Positions 12,366-24,664 are shown, numbered from the stretch's first letter. The stretch is 64,000 bases of DNA from Ecdyonurus torrentis (GCA_949318235.1 OX439135.1:26030550-26094549), one strand, 5' to 3'. The notes: a model not told the origin generated them from the sequence alone. Program-made: numbers and translations.

Positions 12366-12648
12366 ATAGACCAGTTGCACTCATATTTATGAGCCGCCAT
12401 TTTGTTGGTCAGGAATACATAGGCCAGCATAGGAAAAACATTTTTATATTTTGAAAAGCAAAACAAGCTCAATCAAAGCCTTATTTGTGGCTTCTTATAA
12501 GCTACAAAATTATCACACAAAATTTGTTCAGTTAAAATAAACTTATTTATTTAACAATTAGTAGAAAAGATGTTTTCCCCTATGCTGGACAATGTATTAA
12601 GTACCACAAACATGGCGACAAAGCGCAAGGACGTGCAAGGGGTCTTTA
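12366..12648. mobile_element. Diverged family B relative
   Basis: The ends TAGACCAGTTGCAC and GTGCAAGGGGTCTTTA are imperfect inverted repeats. The GAGCCGCCATTTTGTTGG and CCTATGCTGGACAATG blocks resemble the internal sequence of family B. It lies in the inferred intron between exons B and C. Confidence 0.45.
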
Positions 12649-12737
12649 GTGAATTATGATTAATTTATATATATTAATCGCTGACCACGACGTCGTATCT
12701 TAATTGGGAAAAATCAATTTTTAAGAACCGCGCTAAT

Positions 12738-12853
12738 GGTGAATATACTTCTTTCACGGCCGTCGCGAGTGGCAAATAAGCTCTGCTTACAGCATCTGAC
12801 ATTCACTACTCTCGACGGCCGTACAATGTGTATATATATATATATATATTCAC
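12738..12853. mobile_element. Small hairpin element
   Basis: GGTGAATATA and ACGGCCGTCG on the left are mirrored by CGACGGCCGT and TATATTCACC on the right, giving an imperfect palindrome of about 115 bp. Confidence 0.5.
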
Positions 12854-13415
12854 CACCCGTCGTTCATTAAAATTGCTTTTTCGCCATTTATGCGCGTGGC
12901 CAGCGAGATGCATAAATTAATTCTGTTGATTCACTATGTGAATTTACCAACTTTTGATATGCTTGAAAGTTAACTTGGATAGTCATAAAGTCCATAGAAT
13001 TATAATCTACGTCTTTGCTATTTTTTTCATTTATTTCAATAATGTTAGTTGCGTCTTTAAGAGCATTTTTTTTGTTTGCATCAATTAGAGCATCCTTGTC
13101 TAAGAAACATGATTGATTCTCATTGTTTAATTTAGTTTCCAGGTGTTTACTCATTTTGATTTTATCAAAATAACTTTGTGAGTTTTTAATTCTCGTCTCT
13201 TCAATTTTCATTTTTTTCTGCAAAGAAAGGTATAATCATGAATACAAGCATCTATATGTAAACATTTAATTCAGCTTTGTTTCTTATTTCGAGTAAATAA
13301 GTAAAAACAAAATTAACAAATTGCAACATTATCAAAAAGTTGTAATCGGTTTTGCAATAAATTAAAACATTTTAATTATATGCTGGTTCCATTTGCATTA
13401 TAAAATGACAGTATG

Positions 13416-13418
<3 letters not shown>

Positions 13419-13502
<84 letters not shown>
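13419..13502. repeat. (AT)n microsatellite
   Basis: About 42 AT units run almost without interruption. Open frames through it are artefacts. Confidence 0.95.
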
Positions 13503-13505
<3 letters not shown>

Positions 13506-14345
13506 CGTTGCTGCGCTATAATCTACCCAAGATGTCCAATAGACCTTGAAAAAATAAATTTTCAAGGATCGATCGACCCCAAATTTTGGATTTTTCCATT
13601 TCAGGTCATTTGCAGAAAAAAAAAAGAAAAAAAAAAATCAAAGTCATATGGACATTGTAGCAGAACCATGACAACATATATATAGTCAACTGTGGTGACT
13701 TTGAACACCCAATTATCTCTATCTTGGAGACTCATTTTAGAAATTTGAAGAATCTTATTATTGTCCAAATAGGGTTTTGATCTTAATGACATGTTTCAGA
13801 GATTTGAAATGAGTGCCTAAAGTAGATAGAGATAAATGGGTCTTCGAAGTCACCCCAGTTGACTGTAATATAGTTACATATATTATATATACAGGAGCGT
13901 ATCTACGATTTGGCAACATGTAGAATATGAATGTGTTTTAATCAGACCAACAAAGCTAGCTTCTTTGAATGAGACTATATAAGGTCAAACTTCAATCACC
14001 TTTTTTTCCTCTGCTTTAGATTCCTGCTTCTTCCTTTTTTCTATACGAGCCTCGTCATCAGCACCTTTACGTCCATCTTCATCATCACTTTCAAGAAACT
14101 TTCATCAAATCTACTAGGTTTACTTATCATCCTTTGTGGTCGGCCATTCTCATCTCCTTCTTTGCCAGTAAATCCAATAACCTTTGCTTTTTTATTGAGT
14201 TGGTTTCGTACTTCTACCATTTGTAGTCGAGACTCTGTAAGTATAATAACACATATTATACACACTATTATATATTATGTACTACATGTATTTCCATATA
14301 AATATGAATAAAGTATGTCCTAACAAACCTGAAAATCAAACTGAT

Positions 14346-14570
14346 ACGATAACTTTAATTTTGGAGGTGAGCTACCCCTAATCTCAATAAGGGTTGAAAT
14401 TAAACATTTTTAATTACCCCCATTGTCTTTGGCATGTCATGTTACCCAGGTAAGAGTATGCACTCACATACGAGAACTTTAGTTTGGGGGTGAACTACCC
14501 CTAATCTCGTTAAGGGTTGAAGATGCAAATTTTTTAATCACCCCCATTGTCTTTAGCACGTCAAGTTACC
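14346..14570. repeat. Two-copy direct repeat, spacing ~124 bp
   Basis: Both copies contain GAGCTACCCCTAATCTC- or GAACTACCCCTAATCTC-like sequence, AAGGGTTGAA and CCCCCATTGTCTTT. They are diverged copies of ~100 bp in tandem. Confidence 0.75.
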
Positions 14571-14739
14571 TATAAATTGACACCTTGATGGCTGAAATCA
14601 GATAACTCTATTTTTTGCCTTGCTTGTCCCGACAACACCTGTACTCTCACACATCTCACCTGTTTGCACCGCCAAGACTCGCGATCCACTTACAATACCG
14701 ACAAACCAATTTGTAACTAAAGCCTGTGATGTCAAAGTG

Positions 14740-15425
14740 AGAAATACAAGATGTGATAAATAAATTATAAAAGTTCCTAAAGCGAGTTATAAAATGTATG
14801 AAAATTCATTTAGTGTTATGTGTGGTAAACTATGGAATAGATTACCATTACAAATTGGGAACTCACCCACAATAAACACGTTTAAATCACAACTAAAAAA
14901 ACTACTTTTTGAGCGATATTTAGAGTGATCCTTGTCATGATTATGTTGTGCTAAAATGTATAACAAAAATTCCCACTAATATGTATTCATGTAGATAAAT
15001 TCTCAATTAATTATTTTTAATTACTAACCAATTTTCTTTTCTAATTAAACTATTAAGTTTATATATATTCACAATGGACCACTTGCAATAAAATGTTTTT
15101 AATTGTTGCAGCAAGTAAGTGAAAACGATTTTTACATAAGAAATGCATTAACAATTATTCAAATTATTTTAAAAAGTTCGTTCATTGCAAGTGGTCAATT
15201 GAAATAATTTAAGTGAAAAGAAATTAAAATTAAAATTCCAGTAAATAAATAACCAAATCACAATTAAAAATTATCAATAAAAATATTTTAAAAATAATGA
15301 TTTTTACGTTATATGTGATAATGCTACTAGCAAATATTGTAACTGACTGCACTGTTAAACAGTTGGGTTAAATTGAGAGGTTGTACGCCTGATTTCGCTT
15401 AATAAAAGCCGTTAATTATTATTAT
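14740..15425 (+). mobile_element. 3' end of a non-LTR retrotransposon (LINE)
   Basis: The frame ending at the TGA of 14926-14928 reads SFSVMCGKLWNRLPLQIG and then TFKSQLKKLLF. This is the conserved C-terminal signature of jockey/CR1/RTE-type ORF2 proteins. A TAA upstream in the same frame shows decay. After a 3' UTR, an (ATT)n-type tail follows AATAAAAGCCGTTA at about 15400-15425. The UTR is split by a small hairpin element at 15077-15196. Confidence 0.7.
15077..15196. mobile_element. 120-bp MITE inside the LINE 3' UTR
   Basis: It has a perfect 13-bp terminal inverted repeat, GACCACTTGCAAT / ATTGCAAGTGGTC. It has no coding capacity. Imperfect AATG/AATTG sequence flanks it. Confidence 0.65.
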
Positions 15426-16063
15426 AAACGATGGCCTGATTCATTCACTTTGGTTCTTTTAAATCTTAAATACAAAATTTAAAAGCACTGCATCCAAAAA
15501 AGAAATAAGGCAGCAATTCTCGCAGACCTCGATTTACAGCAAAACGCCTATTGCACAGCATCAAGTTGGTCATGGGTGACGTCATGATGCGGTTTTTAGT
15601 TTTTACGCGATATACGGCGCACGGAGGACCGCGGGTAGGTCAAATGACCATCACTGAACTCAGGTCGACCCACCATACAATATTATGGAAAAGAATGCAC
15701 CTTGATCTCAAGTGTTTACCCTAGCTTTAGGCACTGGTCATTAAATTTAATGGAAAGAGTGAAGGTTCCAAAACACACCAGGAGCAAGATTTATATAAAT
15801 GTAAATATTTTAAAACAAATTTAAAATGCAAGCAAAGGAAAAGATACAGGTAAAAAATAGTTATTTTTTTATTATTTCGTTAAAAAATTAAAGATCCGTG
15901 ATTTTACATGATTTGAAAAAATAAAACAGATAGTTATATAGGGTTACACAGAAAATCATTGCACTTTGTAATAGTGGTTTGCGCATTTACAAGATAAAGC
16001 CTACATTTACTTGTCAGTGTTTTAGTTTTTTAAATTTTCCTAAAATGAATTGTCTGTGTTGAC

Positions 16064-16100
<37 letters not shown>

Positions 16101-16203
16101 GAGTGTTGTTTACAAAATTATTAATTGCCATTAATAATATTTTAAACATAAATTTAATCTAAATTCTTTACGCTCTAATATATTAAAAAAATTATTATTA
16201 AAT
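15426..16203. other. Spacer with poly(A) tract
   Basis: A run of A at about 16065-16099 is the only repeat. The 15500-15750 part is GC-richer, with a CRE-like TGACGTCA at 15578, but no gene is readable. Confidence 0.5.
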
Positions 16204-16444
16204 GTACAGTTTCGATCAAATGAATAGTTACCATTTAAACTCGATGTTTTTTACCGCGTTAAATTTTGTTCAATTTTGCAACCTTGTTTATGATTATTCA
16301 TTGAACTCTATATTATCTATCACATCTATATTCAAATTCATTGAGTCTATATTATATTGTAATAGTTGACAAATACACCACAAGAAGTCACCTGTGATGC
16401 ACTCAGGTAGACAATCCGGCGGGTAAATATTTTGCTTGCTTGCT

Positions 16445-16491
<47 letters not shown>

Positions 16492-16677
16492 AAGAAATGC
16501 ATTTAATGTTTTTTTTATGTTTCAAAATAACTGCTGACTTACCGATTTGCCCGATTAAGAGATTAAAATTAAGATATTTTTTTTTTTATCATTTATATCA
16601 ATATGATTTGTAATGACAGCAATTTGGTAAGAAAATAGTTCGAAACTTGTTATCAAACAAATACTTGAAAGCATTTC

Positions 16678-16761
<84 letters not shown>

Positions 16762-17007
16762 TAGCAAGCAAGCAAAATATTTACCCGCCAGATTGTCTAC
16801 CTGAGTGCATCACAGATCACAGGTGACTTCTTGTGGTGTCTTTGTCAACTATTACAATATATAGAGTCAATGAATTTGAATATAGATGTGATTGAGAATA
16901 TAGAGTTCAATGAATAATCATAAACAAGGTTGCAAAATTGAACAAAATTTAACGCGGTAAAAAACATCGAGTTTAAATGGTAACTATTCATTTGATCGAA
17001 ACTGTAC
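16204..17007. mobile_element. 804-bp foldback with (CT)n/(GA)n hinges
   Basis: The left arm starts GTACAGTTTCGATCAAATG; the right arm ends with its reverse complement at 17007. Arms of ~280 bp remain closely matched. Inside them, (CT)n at about 16454-16488 on the left mirrors (GA)n at about 16683-16755 on the right. The loop is AT-rich and non-coding. Confidence 0.82.
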
Positions 17008-17149
17008 ACCAATATTACCTAAATGTAACCTAAACGATTTATTATAGTTGACTTCATATATTTTATCATTTGCTTAAAATGTTTTCAACTAATTTTTTCG
17101 AACATGCATTACTTATTTTATAAAAACATACATATATACATACAAACAT

Positions 17150-17290
<141 letters not shown>

Positions 17291-18169
17291 TATATATATG
17301 TCATCCAGTCCCTGTCATATCATGTCCGGTATTATTATTTTTTTGTGTGCTAAATATTTTATAATAAAAAGTTCATTCACATTTACGTATAAAGAAGGAC
17401 CAAATCGAATACAAAATCTTCCTGGTGAGTACATTTCTAGGTTTATAACAAAATATAATCGTATAAGAAGAATGCAATTTTCAAGTTATCTCTGAAATAA
17501 TTTTATATAAAGATATGTTTATATTACATATTAGTGTAGGTATTATGTGGTTTTATAGGTCAAAATAATGGTTCCAAAGCTGAATTTTTTGATATTTTGT
17601 ACCCAGTACTATAAATAACAAAATGTTAAAATACCTCCTCTCAAAAACGCTTGCGTCATCCCGAAAAATCCGAAAATTGGCGCGCTCATGTAAACACCTA
17701 TAACTTCCGTTAAAAATAAGATAGTTTTAAAATTCAAAATATGTATTCTTTATCACACATTAGTTTGTATGTATGTTGAATTTCACAATGCTAAGCCAAA
17801 AATTGGGGTGGCAGGGGGGAGAAAACTAACATTCAGTGGCGGCGCGATTGTTAAATTGGCTGTGGTTTGAAAAATATGCAAGTTATCAAAAAAAAAGTTA
17901 TATTAACAAACAAAGTAGACATCCTAAGGATTATTTTGATATATTAACAGTTGAAATTGAACCAGCGGTAAAGGAGATGCAGCGCGCTGAAAGTCAGACT
18001 TCTATGCTAAAATACGACAAATGCCGTACTTGAAGGGTAAATATAACCCATTATTTAGTCATTTTAAACAAGATAAGCAAAAATATTGTTTTAAATAATC
18101 ATTTATCATCACTCCCATTGAATTAGACGGGTTTTAGATCATAATTCGCACATTTTTGCAACCCCAGAA
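17291..18169. other. Spacer with one isolated splice-donor-like site
   Basis: A frame reading [13 protein letters not shown] ends at a strong donor, CTG|GTGAGT, near 17425. No matching exons were found. A 65-codon frame at 17836-18033 is not recognisable. Confidence 0.3.
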
Positions 18170-18369
18170 NNNNNNNNNNNNNNNNNNNNNNNNNNNNNNN
18201 NNNNNNNNNNNNNNNNNNNNNNNNNNNNNNNNNNNNNNNNNNNNNNNNNNNNNNNNNNNNNNNNNNNNNNNNNNNNNNNNNNNNNNNNNNNNNNNNNNNN
18301 NNNNNNNNNNNNNNNNNNNNNNNNNNNNNNNNNNNNNNNNNNNNNNNNNNNNNNNNNNNNNNNNNNNNN
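18170..18369. other. Assembly gap (200 N)
   Basis: The run of N is a conventional scaffold gap. Its true size and content are unknown. Confidence 1.
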
Positions 18370-18458
18370 CGTGCTCTTTAAAATAAATTTGAACTTTTCG
18401 AGGAATTCCGCGTTTTGATTTTTTTTGATTTATTTTTTGTTATTATTATTGATTACAG

Positions 18459-18691
18459 CACGCAAAAAAATTAATGCTAACAATGTAATAGGTATAGACA
18501 TATAAGCTAGAACGCAGGTATTATTATACTACAATAATACCTAATGCAGGTACACTGCGTGCAACAATAAAGGTGTGACTCACTTAGATATAGAGGTATT
18601 GTAGTTTTATAACTACCTGTTTCAAATTCAAGTGTACCTATTGCAAAATACAGGTTCATGTACCTGACATTAGTAGTAATTTTGTTCCGTG
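18459..18691. mobile_element. MITE family D, copy D1
   Basis: It is a close relative of the copy at 39047-39281, from CACGCAAAAAAATTAATGC to ATTTTGTTCCGTG. It shares the internal AATAAAGGTGTGACTCACTT. Confidence 0.75.
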
Positions 18692-19195
18692 ACATTAAAG
18701 GCTATTGGGTTAAAAACTTCTTTGACATTTGAATAAAAACACGTGCAAAAAATGTCAAAAATCTCCAGAATTGGTGGAGTATAGTTTCTTGTTTTTCCTC
18801 ATCAGTGTAATGTTTTAATTTATGGGGCTCTTAGCTTTCCCCGCGCGCTAAACCGCGATGAGCTCCATTATATCTAATCATCTTGCTTTTATAATTTAAT
18901 GTGAATTGTTTTGAACCAATTTTTGTTTGAAAGTCTTATTATTTTATAAGCCTTTAAAAATTCTGTAGGTGACAAAGTAAAAAACCTTTATTTTCATTAC
19001 GCCAGTCTCAATTAAAAATTTTATGTGAAAATATCATTTGCATTATATTTATAATAAAAATTAGTTCCTACGCATAAACCTTTTTTTTGTATGAGCTCAA
19101 TTTTTAATTTAAATTTGAAGTGGAATACTTTTGTCTTTTAAAAGAAACGACTTGTTAATCGTTTATTAACCAATAAAACTCTTGTGGTTACTCTG

Positions 19196-19668
19196 TTTTT
19201 TTTTTTTTTTTTTTACTTATGTCTTACTAAGCCCCCGTATTCAAAAGGACCGTTGAGCAGTGACAGAAGGTAGCCAAGAAAGACGCAAGTGCCCATGTTA
19301 AACCTGATCTACCCTTTGAGGGATAAAAGGATAAAGAAGGAAAAGGTAGAGTGTTGGTAGAAAGGATTGGAAGGCAGCGGCTGGGGCCTATATATAGTTA
19401 GGAACTGCCCAGTCATTCGACAGGGTGGTGCATGCAGAAAACCACAGAAAACTGCATGCGTGGACAGCCGACGTCCGACGTCCAAGTATTACCTTGGATG
19501 CCTGGCCGACCGCTTCAACTCAGTAGCATACACACAAGTCAAGCCACCTCGCGAATCAAAATTCCACACCAAGCACAGGTGTCTCTTCATGAAAAGTCCC
19601 TCTGCAGGTATCGAACGCTGGCCGACGGCATGGAAAACAAGCATACTAACTATACTGCACCACAGGGC
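19196..19668 (-). mobile_element. tRNA-derived SINE
   Basis: On the minus strand a Pol III A-box-like TGGTGCAGTATAGTTAGTAT (about 19643-19662) is followed ~30 bases later by a B-box-like GCGTTCGATACC (about 19606-19617). A ~390-bp GC-richer body and a poly(A) tail (T run at 19196-19214 on plus) follow. The T arm does not pair well, so this is not an intact tRNA gene. Small open frames at 19367-19689 lie within it. Confidence 0.6.
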
Positions 19669-20727
19669 TGGTTAAAATTTAAAACATAGATTTGGAATTT
19701 CAAAAAATATGAAATAAAAAAAAAAAAAAAAAATGTAGGATATTTTATACTTTTTTTTAGGTTTTTAGTTAACAATTTGCACTTATTTTCCAATGTTATT
19801 AAATAAGGAAGGGAAAAAGTTACGATAAAAAAATTAAAAAATCAAACTAGAATAATTTTAAAATTATTTTCTCAAGCAAATTATTTTTGCATTTTTCCCA
19901 AAAAGGGGTGTGTCCCTGAAATTTTTTTTACCTGCAGCGGGTTGTCCTCTACCCTTGTCCCCACAGTGGAAAATTTTCCCTACTGTCGCTCCCCTCCCCA
20001 AACTAAATTCCTAGATCCGCCCTTGTCAAGCAGTGACGTCATCAGTAACATATTTAAAAGCTTATGTTGCACTCTGGTATGTAGAAATGAGATCAACCAG
20101 TTTAACATTGCAACAATTACATCTCTCAAATATAGTCTGCATGTAAGTGAAGCTTGGCTGGCATCACTGCAGTCAAGTCACGTACTCGACAGCTCAAATA
20201 TTGTGTTTTATATTTGCAGTTCTGTCTGTATTATTTATATCATATAACTGCATCATGAGAATATTTTACTAAACCACATTACTGGAACGTTCTAGAAATT
20301 GTAACTTTATTTCAGACCTTTGTAGAACAAAGATTTTGAAAAAGTGTCTGCATTAAATATCGTTATTTATTTTTTTAAATAACTAAAACCCGTAAAAGTG
20401 TATTCATATACTTTATATTTATCTACATATTATAGTGTACAGGTCTCGTATTTATATAATTATATTAATATTTACATTTCCCTCCGTATTTACTAGATTT
20501 TTTTTCTTTTCTGTTTTTGTCATTTTCATATATTTATTGCTCCATTTATTTTATTTGTTATAAAATTTGTTATTGCATAAGTTATTCTAATATAGTGAAA
20601 TGTTTTGTCAAAAAATTATTAGATTTGATTCTTATTATTTGTATTTGCAAACGAGAAAGATAGACTTGCAGTTAGTAAAACTTTTATTTCGTTTATATAT
20701 CTGTCTCTGTCCCAATTCTATATCCTC

Positions 20728-20732
<5 letters not shown>
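19669..20732. other. AT-rich spacer
   Basis: A 101-codon frame at 19942-20247 has no recognisable motif. No inverted or tandem repeats are seen apart from short homopolymers. Confidence 0.45.
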
Positions 20733-20803
<71 letters not shown>

Positions 20804-20956
20804 CCCTCTCCCTCTCCCTCTCCCTCTCCCTCTCCCTCTCCCTCTCCCTCTCCCTCTCCCTCTCCCTCTCCCTCTCCCTTTCCCTCTCCCTCTATCTCTC
20901 TCTCTGTCCACTCTCTCTCTCTCTGCATCCGTCTCCCTCTCCCTCCCTCTCTCTCG

Positions 20957-21011
<55 letters not shown>

Positions 21012-21130
21012 TGTCTTCCTTTCCCTCCCTCTCTCATGGTATCGCTGTCTGTCTCTATCCCTCTCTCTATCCTCTTCTCACTCTCCATCTGACTTTCTCT
21101 CCCTCTCGGTATCTCTCTCTCTCTGTGTTG
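20733..21130. repeat. (CT)n / (CCCTCT)n microsatellite
   Basis: A run of CT dinucleotides changes to CCCTCT hexamers (about 20799-20890) and back to interrupted CT. Ser/Leu-Ser/Pro-rich and Arg/Glu-Gly-rich frames on both strands come from it. Confidence 0.95.
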
Positions 21131-21257
21131 CTCTCTCATACAAAATAAAGAAATGCTCCTAGACTCTCTTGCACATACAGTACTTTCACACTTTATTGTT
21201 AAATAAAATGATCGGCATAGTTATGTTTATTCTATAAACTACACACACAATTAAGTC

Positions 21258-21802
21258 AGTGCTCAGAACTTTTTCCTTTGTTATTAACATATGATCACGA
21301 AGTCACTGCATATTTTAGACGTGCATTTGACTTTTACTTACCATTTCTTTCAGTAACATATTTTCCTTCATACGTTTCATTAAATGAATATTATTATAAC
21401 TATTTTTCAACGAGTAAAATTGTAACAAAAACAATTAATTCAAGAAAAATTTACATTTTTGCATGTGTTAAAACTTGGCTTCCGGCGCAAATGCTCGACA
21501 GGTGAGACGGCTCGTCTTGTAGTTCGGTACATGACTGGCGAGAGTGTCTGAATTACATTAGGCACCTTCTCATTTTATTAGAAGTCAAATTCTTGCTCAA
21601 GCAAAATACATCAAATTTTCCTCAAATTAAGCATTTTTTATTCTTTTCTGTATGCAGAAAAAAATAATTTCCAACTTTATAAAATACTTTTAAAATTTTA
21701 TTTCTTAAATAAATCGTAAGTATAAGTCAAATATAAACTTCTCGAATACCCAGTGACGTCGTGATCATATGTTAATAACAAATGTAAAAGTTCGGATCAC
21801 CG
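21258..21802. mobile_element. Foldback element (~545 bp)
   Basis: TTGTTATTAACATATGATCA near 21279 is mirrored by TGATCATATGTTAATAACAA near 21780. The arms continue inward through GTCACTG and a TTGAC...ACTTAC block, and outward to GAACTTTT. Confidence 0.65.
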
Positions 21803-22291
21803 GCTCAATTTTGTGTAATGTTTATAGAACGAACTACAATATTATTTAATATTTATCGAGAAGAAAGCACGAGAGAAGTTACAAAAAATATGAAGTCTCA
21901 AATTTGAAATTTGCCTATAGATATAAATAGATTATTTTTTATGAACTTTTACAGACTATAAGACGTAAAAATAGGGCCCTGTTTCTAGTTTCGTATGCGG
22001 TATTCTACAATAAATAATTATTACCATAAATATAGGCGTTACTGAAATATGAATACTATATTTTAGTATTTACATCCATAGTGACTATTCAATTATTTAC
22101 AATTAATGTTACCTTTAATACTGTATAGTTATGGACGAAAACAAGACAAGTTATTTCCACATCATTTTTTATTTCATTGTTTATATTTTTTTTTAATACT
22201 AAAATTAATTTCTGCTAATTAAATTATAATTTTATTTCATAAATTTAATCACTTATATTAATTTTTATTACTTAATTAATACTTATGCATT

Positions 22292-22344
<53 letters not shown>

Positions 22345-22901
22345 AATTCTCTTTTAGCGTATTAAAGAATGACTGCAAATAAGTACATGTAGGGATTTTA
22401 AAATGTGAAAAAAGTAAAAATAAAACTGCAATTTGTTCATTTATGTAAATAATTTATTGTACAACATTTTATCAACATTTTAAAATAAACATCTAACACA
22501 GAAAAACACAAATCAATCAACATTAAATATAAACACTAACGTAAGTATTCCATTTAAGAAAGTAGAGTACCGACTTAATATCTTATAAACTAGATCATGT
22601 TTTGTGTCTAAATTTGTTGTCCTTTTGTAGCTAATGGTCACACCTAGCCGTGATAAAAATTTCATAATGTTTGAACGTCACGAAAAAAAAAAAAGAAAAA
22701 AATTATTGAAAATTACATTGGGCCTTATGGAGTTAAAATTTCAAAAAATCCTATAAAATTAATTTGCACAGTGACCCCCCAAAATCAAAAATATATATTT
22801 GAAATTGTTTCTAGCTGAAGTATAACTATGCAAAATTTCTTATTTTTTTTTCACGAGAAAACTTTGAGTGTAATGGCCGACGTTGGTCTCCTACTTGCTT
22901 A
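21803..22901. other. AT-rich spacer with long poly(T)
   Basis: The poly(T) tract at about 22287-22340 is the main feature. No coding signal is visible. Confidence 0.5.
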
Positions 22902-23082
22902 AGACATTTGAAACATTTTTATACCAATAAAAAAAAAACAGCAAAAAAAAAAAAAAAAAAAAAAAAGATACATGACAACATTGTTCTATTATACATAATA
23001 TCAAACACTCACAAAGTCACAAAACAGCATTGAAAAACACAATATAAGACATTTCAAACATTTTTATAGCAATAAAAAATTT

Positions 23083-23113
<31 letters not shown>

Positions 23114-23145
23114 CAGCAACGATACATGACAACATGTTTCTATTA
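22902..23145. repeat. Two-copy direct repeat, spacing ~145 bp
   Basis: Each copy has GACATTT(G/C)AAACATTTTTAT, a poly(A) run, and GATACATGACAACAT. The copies differ mainly in the length of the A runs. Confidence 0.65.
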
Positions 23146-23207
23146 AAATGACTACTATACATATTAAGTCACTTCTGTAGCCTCACAAACTGGGTAGAAA
23201 TCTTGTT

Positions 23208-23596
23208 AAGTGCCTTGTCAACTTACTTTTTTAATATTTAAAATACTAGACTGATAATTACCATATACCTTAATATTCATGAATTAGACACCATTACGTT
23301 GATTTTGTATTTATTTTCTTTTGTTTTTGTTTTTCTGGTTATTTCACGTATCTGACGTCACAATAGGGGTAAAGAATTTGAGGGATGGGCTTAAATTTAT
23401 CACGTGACCAGTGCGGGTACTATGATTGGCGGCGCTAAATTGTGACGTCAGATACGTGATGTAACCGCAAAAATGAAAATAAACAAAAATAAATACAAAA
23501 TCAACCTCATTTTTTCTAATTCATGGATATTAAGGTATCTGTATTATCAGTATAGTATTCTAAATTATAGAAAATTAAGTTTAAAAGGACTTTAAG
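23208..23596. mobile_element. MITE family C, copy C1
   Basis: Its arms of ~155 bp are inverted. The left has CTAGACTGATAAT, CATGAATTAGA and TATCTGACGTCACAAT; the right has their reverse complements. A second copy, C2, is at 46504-46900. Confidence 0.75.
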
Positions 23597-23790
23597 TAGA
23601 CAACCAGCGCTACAACTTCCATTAAACACCTGCATTGTATTTTATTATTTTAAACACACAATTATACAAAATCCAACAAAGACATAGCCTTATTGTTTGC
23701 TTCATAATGGTTTTTTAAACAGGTCTTATATTGAATTAACAAATTATATATGATAAAGATACCTTCATTTCTCCCAAAACTATTTTGAGC

Positions 23791-23915
23791 GGATACAGTG
23801 TAATTAACAATGTAAAGTCAACTGTGATAAGCTAGTAGGTTTATAACACGCTCTCTGATTGGTTTAGCACCGCGGATACAGCTTTTGGCGAGAACGACCT
23901 TGTTTTGGCCAGAGT
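23791..23915 (-). mobile_element. Family E element, single-unit copy
   Basis: In reverse orientation it matches 44164-44609 from CCAGAGTGG and AAGGTCGTT to GGATACAGTG, but it holds one unit instead of five. Confidence 0.7.
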
Positions 23916-24419
23916 GGAGTTAATGTTTCAAAATAAATAAATTATTGACACAAAAACAAGCAAGTTAATTTTCAAATAAAGAGATGAAGTAATTTGGTAA
24001 TGAAAGAACAATTTAGTAAATTTATGACGTCATCAACTTCTAAAATTGCCTACTTTACAGTTTTTTAAACTCCAGTTTGCAAGGCTACAGAAATGTACAA
24101 TTTTGATTTATTTTATTCACTAAAATTACTTTGAGTATAGAATAAACATTTATTTTCATGCACAGTTTAATACATCATTCGTTTTTTTTTTTTTTTTGTA
24201 TGTTCCATGTATGATTTATATCAGTTTTATGAAATATAGTTAAAACCGAATAATTAATATTTTTCACGCATTGCTCATGAAAAAAGTTGTGAATATAAAT
24301 GAAATTAAACGAAAAAAGTTTGATTTTACTCAATTTTTTATATCGAGATTCACCTATCTATATGGATGGTCAAATTTGGAGTTGCATCTAATTTTACACC
24401 ACAATTTGCATTGATTAAT
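23916..24419. other. AT-rich spacer
   Basis: A CRE-like TGACGTCA occurs at 24025. Nothing else is identifiable. Confidence 0.45.
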
Positions 24420-24472
24420 CAAATGTATAATAATATATATAATCGTATATATATTTATATATATATATAATA

Positions 24473-24508
<36 letters not shown>

Positions 24509-24586
24509 TGTATGTATGTATGTATGTATGTATGTATGTATGTATGTATGTATGTATGTATGTATGTATATATATATATTATATAC

Positions 24587-24662
<76 letters not shown>
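24420..24662. repeat. (GTAT)n and (TA)n compound microsatellite
   Basis: About 22 GTAT units (24480-24567) are followed by TA runs to 24662. Tyr/Met/Val/Cys or Ile/Tyr frames through it are artefacts. Confidence 0.95.

Positions 24663-24664
<2 letters not shown>

Larger units (their letters stand above)
11591..14234 (-). pseudogene. Decayed three-exon minus-strand gene, function unknown
   Basis: Three coding-like blocks have matching splice sites and phases. Exon A is 14234-14000 (acceptor TTATACTTACAG, entering in phase 1; donor AAG|GTGATT). Exon B is 13217-12948 (acceptor CTTTCTTTGCAG; donor TTG|GTAAAT). Exon C is 11755-11591 (acceptor TTGTATCTGCAG). A-B and B-C both join in phase 0. Exon A needs a one-base frame change after the residues FDESF, where a strongly acidic and basic stretch (ESDDEDGRKGADDEAR, then Lys/Glu-rich) continues in the next frame. 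Exon C has an in-frame TAA at 11711-11713 with readable sequence after it (SVQLAGEKFVLPPEI). If B is not spliced it runs to a stop at 12888. I do not recognise the family. An upstream exon is required and was not found. It may instead be a live gene with a sequencing indel and a true end at 11711. Confidence 0.45.

Noticed and set aside
17836..18033. 65-codon plus-strand frame next to the gap
   Set aside because: Protein-like at first sight but no recognised motif, no splice partner found, and the adjacent N gap prevents testing.
19598..19668. A tRNA gene on the minus strand
   Set aside because: A and B box-like sequences are present, but the T stem does not pair and the element runs on to a poly(A) tail, so it is a tRNA-derived SINE.
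19367..19689. Overlapping frames of 85 and 102 codons with balanced composition
   Set aside because: They lie antisense within a sequence with SINE architecture; the GC-rich body explains the lack of stops.
20600..21148. Ser/Leu/Pro-rich and Arg/Glu/Gly-rich frames of 97-182 codons
   Set aside because: They are translations of the CT and CCCTCT microsatellite.
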